Of a stretch of 64,000 nucleotides of DNA, positions 8,220 to 17,583 are shown in pieces (within the stretch, counting starts at the first letter, position 1; the number at the start of each line of letters is the position of its first letter). The notes beneath the pieces were generated by a model that saw only the letters and a program-made list of their open reading frames with translations, ran no database searches and was not told the origin of the DNA. Both the position numbers and the translations under genes were made by a program. The stretch comes from Prorocentrum cordatum (Eukaryota > Sar > Dinophyceae > Prorocentrales > Prorocentraceae), in the NCBI GenBank assembly GCA_963575745.1, contig CAUYUJ010014603.1, positions 297,037 to 361,036 of the forward strand. The letters run 5' to 3'.

Positions 8220-8360
8220 GACTGGCCATCGCTCGGACGTCCACTTCCTGTGGTTTTTTTTGTTCGGTGTCGTGCGTGGTTTTGTTCGCCAGATGGTCGA
8301 GGATGCTCCGCGAAGGTCCTCGCCGAGAAAAAAGTGCACACGTCCGAGCGATGCCAAGTC
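8220..8360. mobile_element. Family D TIR element, copy 2
   Basis: GACTGGCCATCGCTCGGACG faces CGTCCGAGCGATGCCAAGTC. The interior TTCGCCAGATGGTCGAGGAT is closely similar to copy 1 at 567-700. Confidence 0.8.
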
Positions 8361-8920
8361 GATGGTGGAAGCGGTGGGCGCTCGGCGGGCTCGAGCCCCT
8401 TGCCCCAGCCGTTCTTCGACGGCCCCGAGGCCTGGCGGGGGCCCCCACAGGCCGGAGACAGCGAGGAACCCTCCGTCGTGTTTTGTTCTGCCACGCCCCT
8501 CGGTGCGGGCAAAGCCACTGCGCCTCGGAGCTTCGGGCTCCCTTCCCCCAGACACCAGAGGCGCAGTGGATACGGAGAATCGAGAACCGTGCCCCTGGAG
8601 GTTAGACTGTTACCCAGATCAGCTGCAGCTCGGCGTTTAGGAACCCTCCCAAAGATGACCAAGGCGCAGTGGAAACAAATCTTGCACCAGGGGCCCCGCC
8701 CTTGAACTTGGGTTGCTCCTATCGCACTTAAGGACCACATCCCAGAAATAATATCGAGCAGCCAGAAAGTATCGAAACAGTGTCGAACGAGTATCGCCTC
8801 CCAGGGCCCGACTTGCGAAAACCCTCCGGTTTCGGCATTTTCCTGGCGCTCGTGATTTTTTCGTTACTCGAGGGGGTCTGCCAGTAAACTTGCCCGGGTC
8901 TAAAATAAGGGAGCGAGGAA
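8361..8920. other. No recognised feature
   Basis: Mixed-composition DNA with open frames on both strands but no repeated ends, motif or splice-bounded exon that I can support. Confidence 0.3.
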
Positions 8921-9095
8921 TGATAGAAACATAAAAACTCGGAGGTCCGCGCGGATTTCTCGGATCGGCGCTAGACCTCCCTCCGTGGCGCGCGGAGCAC
9001 GCCTGGGGCGGGGCCGGAAGTGCCGCCAGGGGGGCCAGCGCGGATCCGAGAACTCCGCGCGAGTTTGTATGTTTATGCCATTCTTCGCTCCCGCT
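8921..9095. mobile_element. Family C element
   Basis: GGAGCGAGGAATG..ATAGAAACATAAAAACTCGG faces CGCGAGTTTGTATGTTTATG..CATTCTTCGCTCC, with GGTCCGCGCGGATTTCTCGG and CCGAGAACTCCGCGC as inner arms. The outer GGGAGC/GCTCCC extend the palindrome. Confidence 0.85.
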
Positions 9096-9286
9096 CCCCC
9101 AAAAAGCTCCCTCCTCTGATGCGAACCTTATGATCTTCCAACCCACCTTAGTCTGAATGGCCAGAAAGAATGTCGAGCACCCAAAAAAGAACCGAACCCC
9201 GAGGGTTTCCACGTGTCAGGCCCTGGGAGACACTCGTTTCGACATTATTGTTTCGACACTTTCCCGGGTGCTCGCAATTATTTCGG

Positions 9287-9430
9287 CGGTGGACAAACCT
9301 CCCTTTAGCAAACCTCCCTTTAGTGAAAACGGCCTGGGACCGAAGCCGACGGACCCGGACCCGCAAAAAGGACGGCCGCGACGCCCTCCCGCGAACTGAG
9401 AAACGGCCGATTCGCTAATCGACGTGTCAG
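9287..9430. mobile_element. Family E repeat, copy 1
   Basis: GGTGGACAAACCTCCCTTTAGCAAACC, GACGGACC and GACGGCCGCGACGCCCTC recur in the same order at 54630-54778. About 145 bp, with no coding capacity. Confidence 0.75.
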
Positions 9431-9484
9431 GGTAAGAGGTTTGTTCACCCCCGATAATCGGGGGTGAACAGACCTCCTGCCCTG
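9428..9484. repeat. Perfect short palindrome in a longer hairpin
   Basis: TGTTCACCCCCGAT-A-ATCGGGGGTGAACA at 9442-9470 is perfect, with 14-nt arms. Outer CAGGG/CCCTG and AGAGG/CCTC extend it to 57 nt. It directly follows family E. The role is unknown. Confidence 0.8.
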
Positions 9485-9499
9485 ATAACGATAATGGAT

Positions 9500-9720
9500 G
9501 GACGGCGCATGTGCCCACGCGGGCAAGGCGCGGGCACGAACGACTGGCCCTCCATGACCGTCAACATTGGATACCAATCGTTCCCGATCACATACATGAG
9601 CGATACATTGAGCATACATGGGCCATTCAGCCCCCATTGAAGACCCCCTGTTGCAGACCCCCTCTTTCACCCTCCAATTATTTCTGGGGAAAACATGATC
9701 CCAAACATGCGACGACCTGA
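9500..9720 (-). other. Possible exon, unresolved
   Basis: A minus-strand frame reads CMLNVSLMYVIGNDWYPML then PCPRGHMRRPS, Met/Tyr/Trp-rich and unlike the random GC-rich frames. No splice pair can be fixed, so it is not called as a gene. Confidence 0.25.
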
Positions 9721-9851
9721 TTTTTTCAAGGCGGCGTCCCCAGAAGCCCAGACCCTTTCCCCGAGACCGGCGTTTCATCCCGAGTCGTTTCTTGCCGGCC
9801 CCGAGGCCCGGCGAAGACCCCTCCAGGCCGAAATTTGCCCAAAACCTCCCG

Positions 9852-10000
9852 TTCCTGATCTTCCAGGAGGGCTAAGAAGTAGCACCGGACTTAAAAACCT
9901 ATCCCAGAGCTGTTCTGCGCCTTGGTCTTAGGCTGTTTCATTCCGTTTTTTAGGTTTTTAGGCCTCCACTGCTAAAACATAGCTCTCTGGAAGGTCAGGG
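9852..10000 (+). mobile_element. Family B TIR element, copy 2
   Basis: TTCCTGATCTTCCAGGAGGG to CTCTCTGGAAGGTCAGGG, with interior GCCTTGGTCTTAGGCTG and TTTTTTAGGTTTTTAGGCC. Confidence 0.85.
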
Positions 10001-10214
10001 TCCTGATTTTGTTAACGACGCGATTACTTCTGGGAGCAGCCTGATGCGGGCCACCGAGCTGGCGCAGCCTGGCCCCGCGCGCCCCGGCGGCCGCCCGTGC
10101 CCGGCCGCGGCCGGCAGCAGGTCCCCGAGCCCGGCCGCCCGCGGCATCGCGGGCCGGCCGCGAGCGCGTGGGCGGGCCCTCCGGCCGGCGGGCCCTGCCG
10201 CCGCGGCGAGGAGC

Positions 10215-10725
10215 GGCCTGGGTCTCCTCCTGCTCCTCCTGCTCCTCCTGCTCCTCCTCCTCCTCCTCCTCCTCCTCCTCCTGCCTGGTCCTCCTCCTTC
10301 TTCTCCTCCTCCTCCTGCTCCTCCTCCTCCTCTTCCTCCTCCTCCTGCTCCTCCTCCTGCTCCTCCTCTCCTCTCCTCCTGCTCCTCCTGCTCCTCCTCC
10401 TCCTCCTCTCCTCCTCCTGCTCCTCCTGCTCCTCCTGCTCCTCCTGCTCCTCCTGCTCCTCCTGCTCCTGCTCCTGCTCCTGCTCCTCCTCTTCCTCCTC
10501 CACCTGCTCCTGCTCCTGCTCCTGCTGCTCCTCCTCCTCATGCTCCTGCTCCTCTCTCCTCCTCCCTCCTCCTCCTCCTCCTCCTCCTCCTCCTCCTCCT
10601 CCTCCTGCTCCTCCTCCTCCTCCTCCTCCTCCTCCCTCCTCCTCCTCTCTTCCTCCTCCTCTTCCTCCTCCTCCTCCTCCTCCTCCTCCTCCTCCTCCTC
10701 CTCCTCCTTCTCCTCCTCAGGGATG
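10215..10725 (+). repeat. CTC/CTG(CTC) triplet tract
   Basis: About 510 nt of TCC repeat with TGC interruptions. The long open frames are Leu/Pro/Ser/Cys or Glu/Arg/Gly low complexity. Confidence 0.95.
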
Positions 10726-10799
10726 GTTTCCCTCAGAGAACAGTGCGGGGCCCCTCCACACTCATTGTTCATCCCTCCTCCTTCCCTCCTCCTTTCCTC

Positions 10800-11335
10800 C
10801 TCCTTGTCGTGATCCTCGTTGTCGTGATCGTCATCATCATCATCATCAGCAGCAGCAGCGAAAACACCAGCTGCATCAGCATCAGCATCGTCATCATCAA
10901 CATCAACAACATCATCATAATCATCACCATCGCCATCATCATCACCATCAACAGCATCATCATCATCATCGTCATCCGACATCATCGGACAGACATCATC
11001 GTCATCAGCAGCATCATCAACAGCACCAACGTCAGCTTCCTCGTCCTTTTAGGCGCTGATCGGACATGAGGAACAGAGCTTGGTAAGTTCACTTCCTCCT
11101 CTTCGTCATCTTCATCATCACCAGCAGCATCATCGTCATCAACCACATCACCATCATCATCACCAGCAGCACCATCATCAGCCTCATCATCATCACCAGC
11201 ATCACCATCAGCATCATCAGCATCGTCGTCGCCATCATCATCGTCATCATCCGCATCATGATCATCATCAGCATCATGATCATCATCGTCATCATCATCA
11301 TCAGCATCATCATCATCATCATCATTAGCATCATC
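10800..11335 (+). repeat. CAT/CAG triplet tract
   Basis: Imperfect (CAT)n with CAG, CAC and CGT variants. Poly-His, poly-Ile and poly-Asp frames are side effects of the repeat. Confidence 0.95.
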
Positions 11336-12361
11336 ATCCTGATCCTGACCCTCGTCCTCCTCACGATCCACCTCATCCACCTCATCCAAGGGGGAACGGC
11401 GACCGGAGCGGTTACGAGAGAACGGCATGAGCCACGGGGGAGGGTGGGACGAGGGGATATGGTGAGGGCAGAGGAGGAATTTTGGAATTGCGCTCTGGTT
11501 CGCCAGGGAGACGGTCAGCTTAGTGCGGCACTCACCAGCTACTGGCAGAAACACGCGGTATCTGGCAGCAGGGGCGCCAAGGTGTAAATGCTCCGCCCGC
11601 CCATGCACATACCACCCCCCACCCTCATCGTCATAAAGCGCACATGGCGCAACACAGCGCTGCAGGAGAAGGGAGGAGGCAAGAGGAGGAAAACATATCA
11701 GGAGGGGAGCAGGTGAGATAGCCTACGAAGGGCTGAAAAGGCAGCTAAGTGGGCGAGTGCGAAGCAGGGGCCCGCGGGAGTGCACGATTTTCGCACGCTC
11801 GACCTGTGTCCCCTGCCTGCATCAACGCCGCATTGCGAACCGCATCCCCCCAACAAGCCTAAACCCACCCGCGGTCCCGACCATAGTAAGCTGAAATCGC
11901 TAGGCAGGGAAGCGGGGAAGGTGAGATAGGCTGACGGTCCCGATGCGCAGGGGCACAGGCAAGGGAGGAGGGAGGGAGGAGGCAAGCAAGGATCGGGGGG
12001 AACGAAAAGGGGGGAATCAGCTCACGTAGCTGATTTTCCCAGCGCCTCCCGGAGGCGCCCATGTATCGAAGAATGGGCCCGACGGCGGGGCCGAAACCAG
12101 CTGCATGCAGCCGATTTCGTACCCCTCCTTTCTCTATCCCCTCCTTTCGTTCGGCCCGAAAGAAGGAGGGAGGGAGGGAGGGAGGGAGATAGGGAAACGG
12201 AGGGAGGCGGCGCTGGAGGCAAGGAGGCAGACGTGTGGGGGTGGGGGCTCTAGCTGGAGACAGTTGCCAGGGAAGCCCCGAAACCGCCAAGTCCTCAGGA
12301 TCTGCAGACAGGAGCGGCGAAACCAGGCCATGGTTGTGAACTCGGGCCGAAGCCCCCATCC
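11336..12361. other. No supported gene
   Basis: About 1 kb of mixed DNA with a GGGA run near 12165-12195. Short frames such as EEEFWNCALVRQGDGQLS (plus strand, about 11475) look weakly coding but have no definable ends. Confidence 0.3.
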
Positions 12362-12590
12362 TTAGACGAAGAAAGAACCGCATAAACACACACACACACA
12401 CACTTTCGACGGTCCGCGCGGATTTCTCGGGTCTGCGCTGGACCCCCCTGCCGGGCGCGCGGAGCGCGCCAAGGGGCGACATGCCGGAGGCGCCGCCGGG
12501 GGGGGGGGGAGGGGCCGAGCGCGGATCCCAGAAACCCGCGCGGAGCGCCAAAAGTGTATGTTTAGGGCGTCTATTCTTCCTCGGATCCCG
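12362..12590. mobile_element. Family C element with (CA)n expansion
   Basis: GACGAAGAAAGAACCGCATAAACA, a (CA)n run, TTTCGACGGTCCGCGCGG, then the mirrored arm CCGCGCGGAGCGCCAAAAG, TGTATGTTTAGGGCG and TTCTTCCTCGG. The palindrome core GGCGCCGCC is followed by a G run. Confidence 0.8.
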
Positions 12591-12740
12591 AAGCCAACGG
12601 GAGGGAGAGACCTCCTCCTCCTCCCCTCCTCCTCCCCTCCTCCTCCCCCTCCTCCTCCTCCCCTCGCGCGGAGCGCCAAAAGTGTATGTTTAGGGCGTCT
12701 GTTCTTCCTCGAATCCCGAAGCCAACGGGAGGGAGAGACC
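12535..12740 (+). repeat. Local duplication of a family C right end
   Basis: CGCGCGGAGCGCCAAAAGTG through GAAGCCAACGGGAGGGAGAG occurs at 12535-12612 and again at 12663-12740, split by a CTCC-rich run. The two differ by few bases, so the duplication looks recent. Confidence 0.8.
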
Positions 12741-12904
12741 CGGAGGCCGCCAGGCCAGCAGGGAGCACGGCGGCGCACGGCGGCGAGGGCGCGCGCAGGG
12801 ACGGGGCCGCGGGCGGGCGCGCGCGGCGCGGGGCGCTCCGCGCGCGGCGCTGGCGGCGCGCTGGGGGGCTCGCTCCGCATCGGGCTGGCCACGGCTGGCG
12901 GAGC

Positions 12905-13153
12905 TGCGCTCCTCCTCCTCCTCCTGCTCCTCCTCCTCCTCCTCCTCCTCCTCCTCCTCCTGCTCCTCCTCCTCCTGCCTCCTCCTCCTCCTCCTCCTCC
13001 TCCTCCTCCTCCTCCTCCTCCTCCTCCTCCTCGTCCTCGTCCTCCTCGTCGTCCTCCTTCTCCTCCTCTCCTCCTTCTCCTCCTCCTCCTCGTCCTCGTG
13101 CTCGTCGTCCTCCTCCTCTCCTCCTCCTCCTCCTCCTCCTCCTCCTCCTCCTC

Positions 13154-13187
<34 letters not shown>

Positions 13188-13572
13188 TCCTCCTCCTTCT
13201 CCTCCTCCTCCTCCTCCTCTTCCTCTTCCTCGTCCTCGTCCTCGTTCTCGTCCTCGTCCTCGTCTCGTCCTCCTCCTCCTCCTCCTTCCTCCTCCTCCCC
13301 CTCCTCCTTCTCCTCCTCTTCCTCGCCCTCGTCTTGCTCCCGTCCCGTCCTCCTCGTTCCTCCTCTCCTCCTCGTCCTCCTCCTCCTCCTCCTCCTCCCC
13401 TCCTCCTCCTCCTCCTCCTCCTCCTCTCCCTCCTCCCTCCCTCCCTCCCTCTCCTCCCTCCCTCCTCCTCCTCCTCCTCCTCCTCCTCCTCCTCCTCCTC
13501 CTCCTCCTCTTCCTCCTCCTCCCCCTCCTCCTCCTCCTCGTCCTCCTCCTTCTCCTCCTCCTCCTCCTCCTG
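12905..13572 (+). repeat. CTC/CTCGTC triplet tract
   Basis: About 670 nt of TCC repeat with TCG-containing blocks. Poly-Glu/Asp, poly-Arg and poly-Ser/Leu frames are not genes. Confidence 0.95.
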
Positions 13573-13715
13573 CACTCGGCACCCCTCCCTGGCGCGCGGA
13601 GCGTCCCGGGGGCGGCGCCGGAGGCGCCGCTAAGGGAGCCCCGGCGCCGATCCGAGAACTCAGCGCGGAGCTCCAACAGCTCATGCGTATGCCGCTGCTT
13701 CTTCTTCGAAGCTCC
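13573..13715. mobile_element. Family C half element
   Basis: The core CCTGGCGCGCGGAGCG and GGCGGCGCCGGAGGCGCCGC, then GATCCGAGAACTCAGCGCGG, ATGCGTATGCC and CTTCTTCTTCG. The left arm is replaced by the CTC tract. Confidence 0.7.
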
Positions 13716-13907
13716 CCAAGAGTCCGGCCTCCGCGAGGGGCCCGAGCGGAGGAGGGCGAGTTGAGACACCAGCAGCTCAAAATCGGTCCCTGGACCCCTC
13801 CGAGGGTCTAATCGGTCCCGGTTTACCGAGCCATGTCCAGCCGTGGCGAAGAGGAGGCCCTCCGGGGGTCGACTGCCGTGGTCTCTGCTGGCCACCCTCC
13901 GAGATGG

Positions 13908-14117
13908 TCAGGCCTCTGCCGGGGCCCGGAGCGGGAACCTCCTCCGCCACAGCCCCGGCAGCCGCGCCCGCAGCTCACCGGGGGCGCCCAGCACCACGTC
14001 CACCGCCGGGTCGGCCGCCTCGGCCGCGTCCCCCAGCAGCGCGGCCTCGCCGCCCGCGTCCGCGCCCTCGCAGACGAGGACCGTGCGGAGGCCCAGCGCC
14101 CTGCAGGCGCGGACGTT
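13908..14117 (-). CDS. HAD-family pyrimidine 5'-nucleotidase-like phosphatase, exon 2
   Basis: C-terminal exon of the phosphatase whose exon 1 is 14611-15207. From Asn at 14117-14115 it reads NVRACRALGLRTVLVCEG, then VDVVLGAPGELRARLPGLW and a short basic tail to TGA at 13908: 69 residues. The family pattern after the FEDS motif is N-[IV]-x-A-x-x-x-G-[LM]-x-T-V-x-V and ends with a predicted helix before LPxLW, so continuity with exon 1 is convincing. The acceptor can be TCCCAG or CAGCAG just before AAC. Overlapping frames at the same place are shadows. Confidence 0.85.
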   Translation of the reverse strand, partial: NVRACRALGLRTVLVCEGADAGGEAALLGDAAEAADPAVDVVLGAPGELRARLPGLWRRRFPLRAPAEA

Positions 14118-14218
14118 CTGCTGGGAGCAGGGCCGCGCCGAGACAGCGGCGGGCGCGGAGGCTCCTCGCCGCCACGGCCGCACCGGCCTCGAAACACGCA
14201 TCAGGATGGACCCAGGGA

Positions 14219-14366
14219 CCCTGACCTTCCAGGAGGGCTAAAAAATAGCACGCGACTGAAAAACCTATCCCTGAGCTATTCTGTGTCTTGGTTTTCGGCT
14301 GTTTCGTTTCGTTTTTTAGGTTTTTAGGCCTCCCGTGCTAAAAAATGGCCCTCTGGAAGGTCAGGG
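14219..14366 (+). mobile_element. Family B TIR element, copy 3, intronic
   Basis: CCCTGACCTTCCAGGAGGG to CCCTCTGGAAGGTCAGGG. Nearly identical over its length to the copy at 30417-30564, so both are probably recent. Confidence 0.9.
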
Positions 14367-14419
14367 GAAGTGCCCCGGGGGCCGATTGTGGGCGGGCCAG
14401 GCGGGGAGCCGCAGTTGTC

Positions 14420-14582
14420 TGAGGTCGGGCGTGTCCCCCTACAGGCGGAGGTTGGAGGAAAAGTAGAGCAGAGTCTAACAAAGACTCAAAAACAGCCAAC
14501 AGTAGTCAACAAAAAACCGTGCCCAGACGATGTTGTGGCGATTTTTGACTATTTCTCCTGCAGAGGGACATGCCCGACATGA
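14420..14582 (+). mobile_element. Family A TIR element, intronic, 8-bp TSD
   Basis: TGAGGTCGGGCGTGTCCC to GCCCGACATGA. Flanks CAGTTGTC (14412-14419) and CAGCTGTC (14583-14590) match at 7 of 8. It lies in the HAD intron, antisense to the gene. Confidence 0.9.
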
Positions 14583-14610
14583 CAGCTGTCTCAACTGGCC
14601 CTCCTCCGAT

Positions 14611-15207
14611 CTTCATGGAGTCCTCGAACATCACCGCGCGCCCAGGGTCCTCGCACCCCACCGCGCTGAGCACGGCGCGGAAGGCCTCCGGCTCGGGCTT
14701 GCACGCGGGGAGGACGTCCTCGACGGCGAAGACGCGGTCGTCGGGGAAGTGCTCCCGAACGCCCAGGAAGTCGAGGCACCTCAGCGCGTAGCTGCGCGGG
14801 GAGTTCGTGAAGGCCACGAGCGTCAGGCCCGCGTCGGCGCCCAGGGAGCGCAGCGTCTCGGACAGCTCCGGGTCCGGCCTCACGAACCTCTGGAAGTCGC
14901 AGTGGTCTGCCCAGAACTCGCCCAGCTCCTCCTTGACGAACGGCCTCGGCAGCCTGCCCTCCAGGTCCGCGATGCCGAGGCCCTTCAGCGTCGAGTGGAA
15001 GCGCCGGAAGTACTCGTTGCGCAGGGCCAGGGCACTCTCGCTGGACTCGAAGCCCAGCCTCTCCACCATGAACCTGCATACGACCTCCCCGTTCCGGTGG
15101 TCAGAAAATCCGGAGCTCACGGGGTAGAGCGTGTCGTCAATGTCGAAGATGAGCACATCAACCTCGACCTCTGACGGGTGCGCCCCGACTGTCACGCCGT
15201 CGTCCAT
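14611..15207 (-). CDS. HAD-family pyrimidine 5'-nucleotidase-like phosphatase, exon 1
   Basis: Haloacid-dehalogenase-superfamily hydrolase most like the SDT1 / plant pyrimidine 5'-nucleotidase group, which removes phosphate from nucleoside or related monophosphates using Mg2+. The substrate here is inference. From ATG at 15207 the 199 residues carry motif I FDIDDTLYP (nucleophile Asp22, Asp24), a helical cap with FRRFHSTLKGLG, motif II FTNSP (Thr134-Asn135), motif III Lys170 in CKPEPEAF, and motif IV FEDS (Glu195-Asp196). With exon 2 the protein is 268 residues, normal for the family. The frame stays open upstream to 15330 with a hydrophobic stretch (ALILILVLLFLPF), but no in-frame ATG is there; an upstream exon or targeting sequence is possible. 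The downstream junction is discussed under the intron. Confidence 0.85.
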
Positions 15208-15484
15208 GGCGTCGACTGGGCCAGAGTAGGGCGCCGCGCGCGGCACGCTGAGCCAAAGTGGCCTCGGGAAGGGGAGGAAGAGCAGGACGAGGATGAGGAT
15301 AAGAGCTGTGCCTGAGCAGTCTTGCGTCAAGGGTGCTGCTTACAATATTTTACGCTCGGTTGAACATGACACACGGTGCCCTCATTACATACAACGTTCC
15401 ACTCCTCACTCGCACGCTGTCCTACCTCAAGCGTATGTGGCCTGCGTTTTAACCGGTCCTGGGCATATCTTGTGCACGTCGCTC
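15208..15484. other. 5' flank of the HAD gene
   Basis: Holds the open hydrophobic extension of the HAD frame up to about 15339, where TAA stops it. Beyond that I see nothing definite. Confidence 0.4.
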
Positions 15485-15625
15485 GAAGGGCCCAGGGACG
15501 CACAAATAAATAAACACAAATCCTGTGATCCCCCATATTTGTAATATGTTATGGATTTTCGCCTCCCCCTCCATTTCCCATTGTCCTAAATTTTCATCGG
15601 GATCGACGTTTACGTGTGCCTGTAC
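15485..15625 (+). mobile_element. Family F element, diverged
   Basis: GAAGGGCCCAGGGACGCACA, AAATAAACACAAATC, CCCCCATATTTG and GGGATCGACG follow the family F order with many substitutions. This is an older copy. Confidence 0.55.
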
Positions 15626-16395
15626 CTATGTTCCACCCCTGATCTCCGGAATCTGGAGACATTCTGCTGCTGGGATATGCAAGCATGTGACGCGCCGTGA
15701 AAAGAAGCCAACAGAATGCAGGGGTACTTGGCTGCACGAAGCCTTGCCCAAATAATCGACGCACCCACTCCCGGCATACTCCCACTGGACCTCCGTGAGA
15801 AAATGCCCCCAAAATAAAACTGCACCTTGTTGCGGGGACCAGGGGCGGCAATCATAATTCGATTTGGCGCGTCGGTCGGTCTGGGTGAACGGACACCGCC
15901 TCACGACCTACGATGGAAGGCGACGGTCGTGCCGACGACGTTGCGCGCCAAGCGTGGAATCGATCGCCATGTTTCACGGCGAAGCCTGGCAGCTGCCGCA
16001 AGAGAAATCATAACATGAACAAGCGTCTCACCCTCGGACGGGGAATCTGGCACGAAGAAGAACTCGAAAACGCGGAGGATCGGATCGCGAAGTTGCTGCT
16101 GGGCCACAGGCGGGGGAGGGAAGCGGGCTGCGCGAGGTAGAGGCCCCAAGGCACGGCTGGATTCGCTGAGCAGGGGGATGCGGGATGTCGGCGGGGAGCG
16201 GCCCAGGGGACGGGGCCTCGGCGATGGGCAGCGCGGGCAGCCGACGCTTCGCGAAAAAGGGACACGCACAGAACGACACTTAGCGGCCGGGACGTGGCAC
16301 ACGTTGGGGGCGCGAGCGGCGGCACCCGACATGCACCCTGGCCCGCTGGCTAGGTGTAGTTATATAAATGCTCCGTTTTGTGAGGATGTCTCGGG
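15626..16395. other. Unresolved region with overlapping open frames
   Basis: Frames on both strands look partly coding, for example plus-strand LTLGRGIWHEEELENAED near 16030 and minus-strand VEFFFV-type peptides over the same bases. I cannot choose a strand or define exon ends. Confidence 0.25.
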
Positions 16396-16401
16396 CGAAA
16401 C

Positions 16402-16455
16402 CAGCACGTACAGAACTACACCTAGTGCTGGCTAAGTGTAGTTCTGAACGTGCTG
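16402..16455. repeat. 54-nt near-perfect palindrome
   Basis: AGCACGTACAGAACTACACC faces AAGTGTAGTTCTGAACGTGCT with a short TAGTGCTGGCT loop. An earlier partial copy of the arm (CTAGGTGTAGTTATATAA) is at about 16351. The role is unknown. Confidence 0.75.
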
Positions 16456-17040
16456 GATGTCTCGCGCGGGGCGAGCACGTACAGACCGGCACCTGGCGAA
16501 AGGGACGGGGTACAGGTCGGGTGCGTCGTCGCGCCCCGCCCGGAAAGTCAGGAAGGCAGAGCCCGCCGAACCCCCTGCCGGCCTCCGGGCGGAGGTGCCT
16601 GAACGTCCCAGGGCTATCCGAAGGAATTCCATTTGCGGCCTCCGCCCACATCGCTCCCCCTATCATAGCATCTCGCCTGGTCACTATGTTCCCTATTCCC
16701 GCCCGCTGTTTTGCCCTCCGCCTCCCCGGTTCTTCCTCTACCTGCCGGCTACCATTTCCCTGAACGTTTCCCAATTGCCCCTGGCCCCTGCGTGGCGGCA
16801 AACGCCCGCGCCCCCCCCAGCTGAAAGACTCACCTTGCGCTCATCCTCCAACCCACTCGTGAGGCGCAAGTCTTGGTTCCACACTGACACTGGCAAGCGA
16901 CGTCGAGGCACCGGCACATCCGACAGGCGCGATCGGGCCCCTCGAATGGCGGGCGAACCAATTCGTAAGACGATGTCGCAAAAGTAAGTTTGGAATTTGG
17001 GGATCCGCGGAAGAAGCTAATCCACTCGCCCACAATGTAG
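16456..17040. other. No supported gene
   Basis: Mixed DNA; short open frames only. Confidence 0.3.
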
Positions 17041-17119
17041 TTCTTTCTGTGCCTGTCCGACCATACTATTGTTTGTTATTTTTGAATATTCCCCCTGTAG
17101 AGGGACACGCCCGACTTAA
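17041..17119 (+). mobile_element. Family A right half
   Basis: GTTATTTTTGAATATTCCCC, CCTGTAGAGGGACACGCCC and GACTTAA match the right half of family A. The left arm is missing. Confidence 0.7.
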
Positions 17120-17393
17120 AACTATTCTTACAGTCCTCCGTCTTCCACTGCTGGGAGGGTTTTGCCCCTCCGCGACCCTCTTCCGTGGGCCCAGACGGGA
17201 AAATGCTGCGAGGGGTTCGAGGGTTCATGTGCGTCCGAGAAGGCCCCAGATAATTCAAGATGGCCCTGGAAGATGGCGCGAGACCACCGAGGTTGGACCA
17301 GCATGGCGTCCATCATGGACCAGCATGGCGCCCCTCAAAGAGCGCGTGGGATACCTCCAGGACTGCTCCGAGGAACTTCGAAGCCTCCCAACC

Positions 17394-17583
17394 TCGGCGG
17401 CGAGCCCAGGGGGGAAGCGAGAAGGGGCGGGCCTTCTCAGAAGGCTCGGAAACCCCCAAACTCCTGAGACAGGTTACAGGCCGTCCGAAGGCACGGAAAG
17501 CCTCTCAAAGGCGGGAGGCCTTCTGAGAAGCCCCGCCGCCTTCTGAGAAGCCCTGCTCCTTCTCACTTCCCCCCTCGTTCGCT
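17394..17583. mobile_element. Family R TIR element, copy 1
   Basis: GGCGGCGAGCCCAGGGGGGAAG, GAGAAGG and CCTTCTCAGAAGG face CCTTCTGAGAAG, CCTTCTCACTTCCCCCC and TTCGCTGCC. The second copy, with the same arms, is 26352-26558. Confidence 0.75.

Larger units (their letters stand above)
14118..14610 (-). other. HAD gene intron containing two TIR elements
   Basis: 493 nt between exons. It holds the family B copy at 14219-14366 and the family A copy at 14420-14582, leaving about 180 nt of other sequence. Its own ends are complementary: GGAGGAGGGCC at the 5' end faces GGCCCTGCTCC at the 3' end. The join that fits the protein family (AAG|AAC) needs a donor that is not GT or GC. The nearest in-phase GT donor would add five residues (IGGGP). 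Confidence 0.75.

Noticed and set aside
12690-13895. Long Glu/Arg/Gly-rich frames on the minus strand
   Set aside because: Triplet-repeat DNA; several frames are simultaneously open.
14530-15174. A 214-codon plus-strand frame opposite the HAD gene
   Set aside because: It is the antisense shadow of exon 1, which has all HAD motifs on the minus strand.
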